The notes under the pieces were generated by a model, which saw only the letters and a list, made by a program, of their open reading frames with translations, made no database searches and was not told where the DNA came from. DNA of 64,000 bases from an uncultured Clostridia bacterium (lineage in GTDB: Bacteria > Bacillota > Clostridia > Oscillospirales > Oscillospiraceae): the NCBI GenBank assembly GCA_946531435.1, contig CAMNAO010000003.1, forward strand, positions 1-64,000, given 5' to 3'. Shown here piece after piece: positions 16,920 to 25,121 of the stretch (position 1 is its first letter; each line of letters opens with the position of its first letter). The position numbers were made by a program, and so were the translations under genes.

Positions 16920-17021
16920 AAGAAACCGGGAGGCATCCTCTTTGGGGCACCTGATATGATATCATGAGGCTCTAAGATCCCACCCAGCAATTTCATACCG
17001 CCGATGCCACAGAATAAGGGG

Positions 17022-17052
17022 GGCCGGACGCGCTAGAAATGCGCGTCCGGCC
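17022..17052 (+). terminator. Terminator of the sirtuin operon
   Basis: GGCCGGACGCGC (17022-17033) and GCGCGTCCGGCC (17041-17052) form a perfect 12-bp stem with a 7-base loop, about 100 bases after the sirtuin stop. The following T content (TCCTCATTTG) is modest. Confidence 0.65.
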
Positions 17053-17197
17053 TCCTCATTTGCTTATCTCATCCCGCGTTGTCAAACCGGGCGCGGCGGC
17101 GGAAGACATGCTTCTCCCCTGCCCTGCCGCCGGGGCGGAAGGCTCCGCCCTTCGCCGCGACGCCGGAGGGCTTCCAAAGGGCGTCGTTCATCGCCTG

Positions 17198-17335
17198 CTA
17201 CCGGGGATGCAAGTAGTAAAACGATGGAATGGACACGTCGGCGTGACCCAGATGGCCGGACACTGTCTCAATGTCCACTCCCAGTTCCACCGCCCGGGAG
17301 GCGACTTTCCTCTTACCGGGTTCAACCTTTGACGC
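17198..17335 (-). pseudogene. 3' remnant of a tyrosine recombinase (phage/transposon integrase)
   Basis: The minus strand reads KVASRAVELGVDIETVSGHL then GHADVSIPSFYYLHPR-stop (stop at 17198-17200). 'GVDIxTVSxxLGHADVS' is the C-terminal box of tyrosine recombinases (the HxxR/Tyr region): the GHLGH segment supplies the second conserved His and the Tyr pair near the end is the nucleophile region. About 40 residues remain with no catalytic Arg upstream, so this is a dead scar of an integrative element. Confidence 0.7.
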
Positions 17336-17467
17336 AGGTGCACTGTGCTGATAATTATCGTGAGTGCTGATTGCCTTGCGTCAATCAAAGGAGAAGACCA
17401 TACTGGGTGTATCCACGATTCCCTCCCAAGTATCTTCATAACAAAAGCTGAGAACACGCGATAATTT

Positions 17468-17536
17468 GGTTCTATAATAAATGTTGGGGTAGCGAGGCCA
17501 AGAGGCCGAGCTACACCCAACATTTATTATAGAACC
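17468..17536. mobile_element. 69-bp inverted-repeat element (possible MITE or paired IS ends)
   Basis: GGTTCTATAATAAATGTTGG plus one more G (17468-17488) is repeated perfectly inverted at 17516-17536. The arms continue with GTAG/CTAC around a 20-base centre that contains GGCC-AAGA-GGCC. The 21-bp ends look like insertion-sequence termini; from memory they resemble ISL3-type ends, which I could not check. It may also act as a strong terminator for the minus-strand hydrolase gene that ends at 17556. A related half-site occurs near 26737. Confidence 0.5.
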
Positions 17537-17555
17537 TCTCTTTTGAATGATTCTT

Positions 17556-18176
17556 TTACATATGGGCCAGGGTGTTCTTGAGTTCCTGGTCCGCCAGGGG
17601 CCAACCGTCGAAGGGGCGGTCGGGGTGGCTGTGGATCTCCATGCCGTGCTGACGAAGCACGTCAGCAAAGGCGTCCGCCTCCCCCTCCGGCACGTCAGAG
17701 ATCGCCACATGGGGCTGGGTCATCTCACCGGACCGGTCATGGAACCAACTGTCCGCCGCCGCCTTGAGGGAGGCCATGCCATCCTCACTCCGGGGCGCGG
17801 CCGCCACCGCTGTGAGGAACTTATCCGGGTACTGGAACACCATGCGAAGGCAGCGCTCCCCGCTGCTTCCAAAGCCGACGAGGCGGTGGTCCTTCCGCGC
17901 CTCTGACAGTCTGGGCAGCGCGCCGTGGACCTCGGCCCAAACCTTCCCGGTATAGAAGCTGTCCTCCTCCACGCCGGGCAGGAGCAGGAGAACGGCCTTG
18001 GCCTCCTCCGCGTATTGCTCCGCCCTGGTGTTCTCCAGCCAGGCTTCAGCCTTTTCCCCCACCGGGGAAATGAGCCACAGCGCCATATCCGTGTCCCTGC
18101 CTGTCCGCTCCGGAAGCTGGGGCGGGACCAGCAGGATCAGCTCATTTCCATCTACAGTCAAATTCAGTTTCTTCAT
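17556..18176 (-). CDS. Alpha/beta hydrolase, esterase-D-like, possibly degenerate
   Basis: 206 residues. A nucleophile elbow is readable as GFGSSGE (about residue 104), followed by 'CLRMVFQYPDKFLTAVAAAPR', as in tributyrin/esterase-D-type proteins. Near the C-terminus the usual H-x-W-x-x-W/F-D pattern appears as FDGWPLADQEL, with Asp where the catalytic His is expected. The protein is also shorter than the usual 240-280 residues. It could be a non-catalytic or altered hydrolase. It lies 61 bases downstream of a carboxylesterase gene on the same strand. Confidence 0.55.
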   Translation of the reverse strand: MKKLNLTVDGNELILLVPPQLPERTGRDTDMALWLISPVGEKAEAWLENTRAEQYAEEAKAVLLLLPGVEEDSFYTGKVWAEVHGALPRLSEARKDHRLVGFGSSGERCLRMVFQYPDKFLTAVAAAPRSEDGMASLKAAADSWFHDRSGEMTQPHVAISDVPEGEADAFADVLRQHGMEIHSHPDRPFDGWPLADQELKNTLAHM

Positions 18177-18237
18177 TCTTCCACCGCCTTTTCATGATTT
18201 AAGTAGTCCTGGGTGCCGTCCACACGAAAAACGACCT

Positions 18238-19854
18238 TCATCGTTTCGCCTCCTCCGGAATGATATGATGGCGGTCCAGGAACTTTGTGATCATCTCCCA
18301 GAGCCTGTCATTTGCCGGGATGGCATAGCACTCATCCCCCAGCTCCATGATGCTCTCCTCCTCACCGCTGTTTGGCCAGTAGGGCAGCCCTTCGCCGTTG
18401 GGGTTGCCGGTCTTGATGAAGTTCGCCCAGTAGGAGCTCATCTCATCGGCGAGGGCGAAGTCCCGCTCCTCCCAGGGGCGGGCAGGGGGCGTCCCCTCCC
18501 GGAGGGAGGCGAAGCTGTACCACAGTTCATTGGAGTGCCAGCTCATGAGCCGGTCCGGATCCCGGTCGGTGTTCCTGTCGCTCTCCAGATGGGGCGCCAC
18601 CCGGGAGAAGAGGTAGTTGTAGGTCTTCTTCCCCGGCGCGGTTTTGAGACGCATCTGCCCGAAGGCCATGTTCAGGGCAAGGCCGCCCATCCGTGCCCTG
18701 TCCACAAAGAGTCCGTAGGAGGCCAGGCGGCGGGAGACCCGATCCACGTTCTCCACCGTCACCGGCACCAGATGTTCAAAGTCATACTCATCATAGAGGT
18801 CGCCCAGAATCTCCTTGGCGTAGGTATAGAACTCCCTGGGATTCCGGAAGCCCTCCTGCCCCCGCAGGGTGTTGGGCTTCATGTGGGTCTCACCCAGGTT
18901 GGTGCCGGCCAGGTAGTCGTAGTCTCCGCCGTACTTCTCCATGGCCCTGGGGATCTCCACAAAGGGCACGAGATCGCCGTCGCAGACAAGGCCGCCGGGG
19001 ATGCGGACGCCCCGCTTTGAGGGCAGAAAGCGGCTGGGCTCCATCTTCCGCAGCTCCTCCATAGGGAGGGTGGGGTCGATGCCGATCTCCCTGAGGTAGG
19101 CGGCACAGGCCTCCTCCATCTCCTTGAGGGTGCTGTTGTTTCTCCGCCAGGCAAGGCCGCTCTCATTGATGACTCGCTTCACATGACCCTTGGCCAGCTC
19201 GGTGAAGGCCAGGGAGGAGGATTTGCCCGTGCCGGCGGACTGGCCGCCCACGGTGATGCAGTCCGGGTCGCCGCCGAAGGCGTCGATGTTCTCGATGATC
19301 CACTGAAGGGCCTTCATGTCGTCCATCAGAATGTAGTTGCCGCTCTTCCCCCCCTGCTCCTCCGAGAGCTGGGGCAGGGCCAGATAGCCGAACATGCTGA
19401 GGCGCTGAGCCACGGAAACCACCACCACGCCTTTTTTCGCCAGCTCCGAGGGATCGAACTCCGCCTCATAGGAATAGCCGTGGTCGCTGCCGCCGCCATG
19501 GAACCAGACGAAGACAGGGCGCTTATCCCCCGCCTCTTTCGCCCCGGTGCAGACGTTGAGATAGAGGCAGTCCTCACTCATGGGAGGGGTACCCATGTAG
19601 TAGAAATCCGTATGCCAGGGCTCCGCGTCCAGATCCCCGTTGGTGGGCTGGAAGCAAATGGGTGCGTAGCTGTCGCAGGAGCGCACTCCGTCCCAGGGTT
19701 TGGGATCCCGGGGCGCGCGCCATCTGAGGTCCCCTACCGGGGGCGCGGCGTAAGGGATGCCCTTGAAAAGGGTGATTCCCTCATACTTCCCGGTGAGCTC
19801 CACCCCTGTCACAAGGCCATACTTGGTTTTTACCGTTCCGATGGTATTTGCCAT
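18238..19854 (-). CDS. Type B carboxylesterase
   Basis: 538 residues. 'GIPYAAPPVGDLRWRAP' (about 32-48), 'SEDCLYLNVCT' (about 92), the oxyanion 'FHGGG' (about 115) and the nucleophile GGQSAG (about 200) are all in place; the triad Glu and His lie in 'NLGETHM' and 'SWHSNELWYSF'. It hydrolyses carboxylic esters; the natural substrate is unknown. There is no signal peptide. The start at 19854 has its own GGAGGAGGAACGACA site, but a 35-bp tandem duplication has placed a second copy of the same site and ATG immediately upstream in another frame (see repeat). Confidence 0.9.
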   Translation of the reverse strand: MANTIGTVKTKYGLVTGVELTGKYEGITLFKGIPYAAPPVGDLRWRAPRDPKPWDGVRSCDSYAPICFQPTNGDLDAEPWHTDFYYMGTPPMSEDCLYLNVCTGAKEAGDKRPVFVWFHGGGSDHGYSYEAEFDPSELAKKGVVVVSVAQRLSMFGYLALPQLSEEQGGKSGNYILMDDMKALQWIIENIDAFGGDPDCITVGGQSAGTGKSSSLAFTELAKGHVKRVINESGLAWRRNNSTLKEMEEACAAYLREIGIDPTLPMEELRKMEPSRFLPSKRGVRIPGGLVCDGDLVPFVEIPRAMEKYGGDYDYLAGTNLGETHMKPNTLRGQEGFRNPREFYTYAKEILGDLYDEYDFEHLVPVTVENVDRVSRRLASYGLFVDRARMGGLALNMAFGQMRLKTAPGKKTYNYLFSRVAPHLESDRNTDRDPDRLMSWHSNELWYSFASLREGTPPARPWEERDFALADEMSSYWANFIKTGNPNGEGLPYWPNSGEEESIMELGDECYAIPANDRLWEMITKFLDRHHIIPEEAKR

Positions 19855-19904
19855 TGTCGTTCCTCCTCCGTTCCGATGGTATTTGCCATTGTCGTTCCTC
19901 CTCC
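19835..19904. repeat. 35-bp tandem duplication across the carboxylesterase start
   Basis: Copy 1 is 19835-19869 and copy 2 is 19870-19904, identical; a degraded third piece (GTTTCGATG then ATTGTCGTTT) follows to about 19925. Each unit carries the ribosome site and the ATG plus six codons of the carboxylesterase. Because 35 is not a multiple of three, the upstream ATG (19887-19889, minus strand) opens a 19-codon frame that ends 20 bases inside the true gene. Confidence 0.9.
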
Positions 19905-19936
19905 GTTTCGATGATTGTCGTTTTTCCCGATCACCC

Positions 19937-21319
19937 TCAGCCCAGGTCTTTCTCCCAGGAAAGGACGGCAGATTTCCAGGGTTTTTCTTCCGTCTCCATA
20001 ATAAGCCGGTTCATCAGCACTGTCAAAGCGGAAGTGACAAAGCCGGGGCGGTATTTCGCCCGGTCCGGGTCATGTCCGCCCAGAGCCAGAGAAGCATCGT
20101 CGCAGATCACGCCGTCAAAGGGTACCTGGGAGTGGACAAAGCCGGTATTGATGAAGGTATCTTCTGCAATGGAATCCTCCTTCATCCGAAGCCCCACAGA
20201 GGAGAACATGCTGCCCCCGTGGAACACCAGGGCCACGTCCCCGATCCGCAGAACCGAGAGATGCAGCCGCTTCTCCGGGCCGTCGGAATAGCGGCGAATC
20301 ACAAAGCTTGAGTCCTCCGTCCGCTCCACAGTCTGCTCCCGTCCGGGGATACCGGTCTCCCCCCTGGCATAGGCAAGGCCCTGCGCCTCCCGCATCTGAC
20401 CGATGCTCTCAATGGCCCGCAGGGTATCCGCGTAATTGATTCCGCCGAGATAGGCCAGCACCTCCCCGCAGGCCTCCCGGGAGAGATATTTCGTCTGCTT
20501 GCCCCCATGATCGGGATCCGGCACGAAATACTTTGCCCCCAGGATGGGGTTCTGGTCGCAGTTGGCGCCGCCGCACCACATGGCCACCGCGCCGGGATAG
20601 CGATCCTCCACATGGGTGGAGATATAGCCCGCCAGGTCCGCGCTGACGGCGCCTGTGCCGTTCTCCCCCGCCATGTTGTCATCCATGAGGACGCAGAAGA
20701 TGGCATAGTTGATGAAGAAGGCAATGGGCGTGCCGTCCTCCCCCTCCAGGCGCAGGACGTTGACGCTGTGGTCGCTGGGACCTGCGAAATTGGGGCCGAT
20801 GTTGCAGTAGCTCTCTTTTCTGCCGTTTTCCTCCACGGTGTAGCTCATGTAGCGATTGGTGTTGATGTAGCTCTCCCCGCGGCCCACGCCGATTTTCGCG
20901 GGTTTAAGGGATGCCAGGGCTTCATCCGCCGCTGCAAGGAGCTGCTTTTCCACCAGGTCGGCGTAGCGGGCCAGCTTTTCAAGACCTATGGGGTCCGTTC
21001 CGTTCCGGCCCTCAGTCCCCGCCCGGATCGTGGAGTGGGCCGTGGTTTCCAGAAGAAAGATCCCCTCCTCCGGTACGCCGGTATGGGCCGCCAGGACGGG
21101 GCCGTATCGCTTGGCGTCCAGGTTTACCACATCCATGGAGACAAGCAGAACGCGTTTTTCACCGTACGAAAGCGCGATCACCCGGACATAAAGTGGATCA
21201 TGGGCTTCCGTCAGCTCCCGGGTGCTGGCCGAAAAGCCCCTGGGCATGGGCAGAATCCCGTTTGCCACCGTGGGGGTGATTTCCCGTCTGGCAGCGCCGC
21301 AGGTCAATTGCTCGCTCAT
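19937..21319 (-). CDS. Neutral/alkaline ceramidase-like hydrolase
   Basis: 460 residues. 'CGAARREITPTV' at the start, then 'HDPLYVRVIALSYGEKRVLLVSMD' and 'LETTAHST' follow the N-terminal domain pattern of neutral/non-lysosomal ceramidases ('GxxxxDITP', 'S-D...THTHSGP'); the metal site His-x-His is reduced here to TTAHST. 'MWCGGANCDQNP' corresponds to the family 'NGxxGDxNP' motif. No signal peptide, so it is a cytoplasmic relative, probably an amidase acting on a small amide. The C-terminal Ig-like domain of true ceramidases is missing. It is 82 bases upstream of the carboxylesterase on the same strand. Confidence 0.65.
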   Translation of the reverse strand: MSEQLTCGAARREITPTVANGILPMPRGFSASTRELTEAHDPLYVRVIALSYGEKRVLLVSMDVVNLDAKRYGPVLAAHTGVPEEGIFLLETTAHSTIRAGTEGRNGTDPIGLEKLARYADLVEKQLLAAADEALASLKPAKIGVGRGESYINTNRYMSYTVEENGRKESYCNIGPNFAGPSDHSVNVLRLEGEDGTPIAFFINYAIFCVLMDDNMAGENGTGAVSADLAGYISTHVEDRYPGAVAMWCGGANCDQNPILGAKYFVPDPDHGGKQTKYLSREACGEVLAYLGGINYADTLRAIESIGQMREAQGLAYARGETGIPGREQTVERTEDSSFVIRRYSDGPEKRLHLSVLRIGDVALVFHGGSMFSSVGLRMKEDSIAEDTFINTGFVHSQVPFDGVICDDASLALGGHDPDRAKYRPGFVTSALTVLMNRLIMETEEKPWKSAVLSWEKDLG

Positions 21320-21605
21320 TGGTGCATCCTCCTCCTTGATTACGCAGTTTTGATAGTATTATCGTACCAAGTTCTGAAAAAAACAGCAAACACAAATCCT
21401 ACAAGGAGCGATTCACTTTTTAGAACTCTGAAAGCCATGGAGTCTCCTTTCAGGAAACCGAAAAAGTGAGGACGACCGGCAAAGCCCCGGACTGCACGAA
21501 TGATATAACGGCATATGATCTTCCGGTGATCGACGAACCTCGAACAAATCGGAAGTTTTGAAATGGTATTCTGACATGAGTATGATAAAGCAAAGCATTC
21601 TCCAT

Positions 21606-22016
21606 TCAAATCAGCACACCGTTTAAATGGTCGATTTCGTGCTGAATGATCTGCGCCGTAAAGCCGGTGTAGGTTTTGATCCTCGTTTGGAACCGCTCGT
21701 TTTGGTACCGCACCTTGATCGAGCGGTACCGCTTTGCCCTGCGCGTGCCGGAAAGGGACAGGCAGCCCTCTTCGGCATCATAAGCCCCGGAGCACTTGAC
21801 GATTTCCGGATTGAACATCACGGTCACGCTGCCGCTGTCATCAAAAATGATGATCCTTTTTGCAACGCCGATCATGTTGGCCGCCATGCCCACGCAGCCG
21901 TCCCGGTGTGCCTCAAGCGTGTCCCGCAGATCCTGTGCCACAGGCAGATCCGACAACGCCGCCGGTTCGGATCTCCGCGCGAGAAAGATCGGGTCTTTCA
22001 CAATGGGTCTCAACAT
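21606..22016 (-). CDS. Peptide-deformylase-like protein
   Basis: 136 residues. Motif 2 EEGCLSLSG and motif 3 QHEIDHLNG supply the metal ligands Cys, His, His and the catalytic Glu. Motif 1, normally GxGLAAxQIG, reads GCVGMAANMIG: the conserved Gln that stabilises the transition state is Met. The protein is shorter than housekeeping deformylases (about 150-190). It belongs to a clostridial side branch whose deformylase activity I cannot confirm. GAGGAGGATACGAAAGG precedes the ATG, and the rhodanese gene ends 18 bases upstream. Confidence 0.75.
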   Translation of the reverse strand: MLRPIVKDPIFLARRSEPAALSDLPVAQDLRDTLEAHRDGCVGMAANMIGVAKRIIIFDDSGSVTVMFNPEIVKCSGAYDAEEGCLSLSGTRRAKRYRSIKVRYQNERFQTRIKTYTGFTAQIIQHEIDHLNGVLI

Positions 22017-22034
22017 CCTTTCGTATCCTCCTCG

Positions 22035-22343
22035 TCAGTGTTCCAGCTCACCCTTGTATCGCGTAATACCGCCGATGCTCCTGACCTTTGTATAGCCCAT
22101 GCGTGTAAGCCGGCTGACCGCCTGTCTGCTTCGTGTTCCCCGCAGGCAATACACAAAGATCTCCGCGTTCTTTTCAAGCCTCGTCTCTTCGATCCGTGAC
22201 AGCGGCAGATTCGCCGCGCCCGGGATATGCCCGCTCTGAAACTCCTCCCTCTCCCGCACGTCCAGAAGCACCGCCCCGGGAGTCCTGCGGTATTCCTCAA
22301 CGCCTGTGTTGATATCTTCTCTCTTGAAAAGCATAAGCCCCAC
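22035..22343 (-). CDS. Single-domain rhodanese
   Basis: 102 residues. 'VLLDVREREEFQSGHIPGAANLP' is the CH2A region, and the active loop is VYCLRGTRS with Cys as the sulfur carrier. Rhodaneses move sulfane sulfur from thiosulfate or persulfides. A six-residue loop 'CLRGTRS' fits a sulfurtransferase and not an arsenate/phosphatase loop. It is cytoplasmic and likely cotranscribed with the deformylase-like gene. Confidence 0.85.
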   Translation of the reverse strand: MGLMLFKREDINTGVEEYRRTPGAVLLDVREREEFQSGHIPGAANLPLSRIEETRLEKNAEIFVYCLRGTRSRQAVSRLTRMGYTKVRSIGGITRYKGELEH

Positions 22344-22358
22344 CTTGTCCTTTCTCGA

Positions 22359-22515
22359 TCACAAGCTCTGTTCATTGGCACGGCTGTAAAGGATCCCTTT
22401 GGGGCGCCGCTCCATGGTCCTTTCCCAGCCGATTTTCCGCAGGGGGTTCTCACCCACCACCCGGCAAGTCAGCCCCTTGTCCGGGGCAAAGCTCTCATCC
22501 GCTCTCTTTTTGACA
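22359..22515 (-). pseudogene. 3' remnant of an unidentified gene
   Basis: Minus-strand codons read 'GLTCRVVGENPLRKIGWER' then 'RRPKGILYSRANEQSL' and stop at 22359-22361. It looks like a genuine protein tail but has no start or upstream part; coding breaks off near 22515, close to the TetR promoter. The family is not recognised. Confidence 0.35.
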
Positions 22516-22600
22516 CGATGATACCCTATGCGCTACGAAAACACGATAGGGATATGATATGACTCCAGCAGATTTCATAGGGCATCGTCACCGGCAGGCA

Positions 22601-22629
22601 TTGACATGCGAGTGAGCGATCTCTATAAT
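22601..22629 (+). promoter_or_regulatory. Consensus sigma-A promoter of the tetR-ICMT operon
   Basis: TTGACA (22601-22606), 17-base spacer, TATAAT (22624-22629): an exact match to the consensus. A palindromic operator follows immediately. Confidence 0.85.
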
Positions 22630-22635
22630 AAAAGT

Positions 22636-22647
22636 GAACGATCGTTC
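22636..22647. promoter_or_regulatory. Palindromic operator, probably for the adjacent TetR protein
   Basis: GAACGATCGTTC is a perfect 12-bp palindrome starting six bases after the -10 box, at the predicted transcription start. Position and symmetry fit autorepression by the TetR protein encoded 22 bases further on. Confidence 0.75.
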
Positions 22648-22668
22648 GCGTTTTGCTTGGAGGTTTCT

Positions 22669-23271
22669 ATGGCGAGTGATACGAAAGAAAAAATCCTGGC
22701 AGCCGCCTTGGAGATGTTTTCACAAAAAGGGTACGCGGGCACGAACATCCGCGAATTGTCCGGATCTCTCGGGATGGGCAAGTCCTCAATGTACCGTCAT
22801 TTTGAGAGCAAGGAGGAGATCTGGAATACACTTCTTGACAGGATGATCGCCTACTATGGGGAGCGGTTCGGCTCCGCCGAGCACCTCCCGCCGGTGCCGG
22901 ATTCGACGGACGGCCTGATCACAATGACGATGCGCATGGTGGATCTCACCGTTCACGACGAAAAGATCGTCATGACGCGCAAGGTGCTTGCCATGGAACA
23001 ATTTCGGGACGAACGGGCAAAAGCGCTTGCCACAAAGCATTTTCTGACCGGCCTCACAGAGATGTTTACCCATGTCTTTTCCGGCATGATGGCCAAAGGA
23101 CTGCTTCGTGAGGACGATCCGGAGATGCTGGCCTTTGCTTATACCTCGCCGATCTCCGCTCTCATTCATTTATGCGACCGGGAGCCGGAGAAGGCGGAGG
23201 ACGCAATGGCAGAAATCGAGGCCTTCAGCTGGCATTTTATCAAAACATACGGCATCCGGAACCATGGATAG
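22669..23271 (+). CDS. TetR-family repressor
   Basis: 200 residues from ATG 22669 (TTGGAGG upstream). Helix-turn-helix: 'ILAAALEMFSQKGYAGTNI' and 'LSGSLGMGKSSMYRHFESKEE'. The remaining 130 residues are a helical ligand-binding domain. A consensus promoter and a palindrome overlie its own start, so it should repress itself and the following methyltransferase-like membrane protein, until a ligand (unknown) binds. Confidence 0.9.
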   Translation: MASDTKEKILAAALEMFSQKGYAGTNIRELSGSLGMGKSSMYRHFESKEEIWNTLLDRMIAYYGERFGSAEHLPPVPDSTDGLITMTMRMVDLTVHDEKIVMTRKVLAMEQFRDERAKALATKHFLTGLTEMFTHVFSGMMAKGLLREDDPEMLAFAYTSPISALIHLCDREPEKAEDAMAEIEAFSWHFIKTYGIRNHG

Positions 23272-23290
23272 CACAGAAGGAGGACTTGAA

Positions 23291-23962
23291 ATGGATAAAA
23301 AACTGTTTTCACAGGCAATCGTAAAGTTTCTGAGCGGCCTTATGCTCACAGCTGCGCTCCTGTTCCTGCCGGCGAGGACATTTGCATACGGGCAGGCCTG
23401 GCTGCTCATAGGGATCCTTTTTGTCCCGATGTTTTTGGCCGGTCTCGTCATGATGAAGAAATCCCCGGATCTTTTGCGGAAAAGATTAAACGCCAGAGAG
23501 AATCAGTCCGAACAGAAAGCTGTGATCGCCCTCAGCGGGCTGATGTTTCTCGCAGCGTTTGTTATCGCCGGGCTGAATTTCAGGTTCGGCTGGATCGTAC
23601 TCCCCTTCTGGGCATCCTGTGCGGCGGCCATTGTTTTCCTGTTTTCCTATGCGCTTTATGCGGAGGTCCTGCGTGAGAACGTCTGGCTCTCCCGGACAGT
23701 TGAGGTGCAGGAGAACCAGAAGGTCATCGACACCGGGCTGTATGGTGTTGTCAGACATCCGATGTACATGAGCACGATTTTGCTTTTTCTTTCGATACCG
23801 CTGGTTCTGGGATCTGTCATTTCGTTTGTGATCATGCTGGCATATATCCCGATCATCGCAAAACGGATCCGCAACGAGGAACAGGTTCTGGAAAGCGGGC
23901 TGGAAGGATACGCAGAGTATAAGCAGCGGGTCAGATACAAAGTAATCCCGTTTGTATGGTAA
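23291..23962 (+). CDS. Isoprenylcysteine carboxyl methyltransferase (ICMT)-family membrane protein
   Basis: 223 residues from ATG 23291, 19 bases after tetR. Four to five membrane spans (about 13-30, 36-53, 76-94, 98-118 and 165-187) precede the family motif 'GLYGVVRHPMYMSTIL' and the C-terminal 'RNEEQVLESGLEGYAEYKQRVRY', which bind S-adenosylmethionine. Bacterial members methylate unknown small molecules or lipids, sometimes linked to drug or solvent tolerance; TetR linkage supports an inducible, chemical-response role. Confidence 0.85.
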   Translation: MDKKLFSQAIVKFLSGLMLTAALLFLPARTFAYGQAWLLIGILFVPMFLAGLVMMKKSPDLLRKRLNARENQSEQKAVIALSGLMFLAAFVIAGLNFRFGWIVLPFWASCAAAIVFLFSYALYAEVLRENVWLSRTVEVQENQKVIDTGLYGVVRHPMYMSTILLFLSIPLVLGSVISFVIMLAYIPIIAKRIRNEEQVLESGLEGYAEYKQRVRYKVIPFVW

Positions 23963-24093
23963 GGTGCGCGGGATCAGGATCCCTGTATTGAACGGAAATC
24001 CCAAGGGGAAAAGCGTGACAGGATGCATCTCACCCGGTCTTTTCCGAAAGGGATGAAGGAGGCAGGACCGAGTCCGGCGGCCCCGGTGATCCC

Positions 24094-24846
24094 CTACAGG
24101 GCAGCCCGCGGGTCATCGCGGAGTTCCCGCCAGATCATCCGAAGGCTGTTCAGCTGATCCTCATCCCCGGTAACAGCCAGATACACCGCGCCTTCCGCGC
24201 CGAGGACTCCTCCGGCAGCCAGGAGCTCCGCGCGGGCGCCGGTCAGCGTCCGAATCGCGTCAAGCTCGGTATACACCCTGCCCGGCAGAGGGCACAGCCG
24301 AGCCCCTTCACTTTCGGAGCCGTTGGCGATCCGCGTCAGCTCCAGGATGGGCTTCTCCACGCGCTTCTCCAGCCCGATGGGTACAAGGAGCTGCACTCTT
24401 CGGCCTATGGCCGCGGCGATCATCGGAATGACCGTTCCTCCGCGAGGATTGCCGATCAGTATTCCCGCTTCGGCGCCGGGCAGATAGAGCGCGTTTGCCC
24501 CCTTGAGGATCATATCCCCAGCGCCAAGCTCCTCCGCAACATCAAAAACGGTACGATCCATCCGGACCTCTCCATGATCGATAAGCAGGTCGAAGGAGGT
24601 CTGCCCTCCTGTGACCTTTGCGTTCGGCGCGGCAGTGATCCCCCGGTGGAAGGTCTGCGGATCAAACTTCGCTTCGCTGCCCAGGGCCCACAGCGCTTCC
24701 TGTGCCACGCAGGCGTTTGTCGTCCCTGCCACGATCAACAGCCGACCATTCGTCATCGTCTCCCGGACTGCGGGATCTTTCATGAGTCCCCGGGCGATCA
24801 GCCTCTTTCCCATGGCTACGGTTATCAGGATCTGAACTGTTTTCAT
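24094..24846 (-). CDS. Conserved protein of unknown function
   Basis: 250 residues from ATG 24846 (GGAAGGAGAACGATCAA upstream); 11 further codons upstream lack a ribosome site. The sequence has a clear conserved character: 'IVAGTTNACVAQEAL', 'FHRGITAAPNAK', 'VFDVAEELGAGDMILKGANAL', 'GILIGNPRGGTVIPMIAAAIGRR' and 'LELTRIANG'. I recall similar archaeal and clostridial proteins, all uncharacterised. Glycine-rich loops suggest binding of a nucleotide or cofactor. It is convergent with the ICMT gene and divergent from the amidohydrolase gene. Confidence 0.7.
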   Translation of the reverse strand: MKTVQILITVAMGKRLIARGLMKDPAVRETMTNGRLLIVAGTTNACVAQEALWALGSEAKFDPQTFHRGITAAPNAKVTGGQTSFDLLIDHGEVRMDRTVFDVAEELGAGDMILKGANALYLPGAEAGILIGNPRGGTVIPMIAAAIGRRVQLLVPIGLEKRVEKPILELTRIANGSESEGARLCPLPGRVYTELDAIRTLTGARAELLAAGGVLGAEGAVYLAVTGDEDQLNSLRMIWRELRDDPRAAL

Positions 24847-24999
24847 TTGATCGTTCTCCTTCCTTTTTCTTTCCTTCACTATACCACGAAAGATGGAGAA
24901 AGGAAACGCTTTTCGTTATTGAGCCCTTTTCAGGGCGGCGCCGGGACCGTGTCAAGAGGATGAAGCCGGGGATACGCCCCCCGCTTCTGTTTTTCCTGT

Positions 25000-25028
25000 T
25001 GAGCAAACCCTTCTTTCCTTGTATGATG
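25000..25028 (+). promoter_or_regulatory. Sigma-A promoter of the D-aminoacylase-like gene
   Basis: TTGAGC (25000-25005), 17-base spacer, TATGAT (25023-25028). The predicted leader to the ATG at 25122 is about 85 bases. Confidence 0.6.
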
Positions 25029-25121
25029 AAAAAAGTGTACAGCGCATTGCGGCAGGGCGCGGGACATGGGAAGGCTCCCGGTCCGCCGCCGGACCAAAAC
25101 ATAAAAGGCAGGGATCATGCA

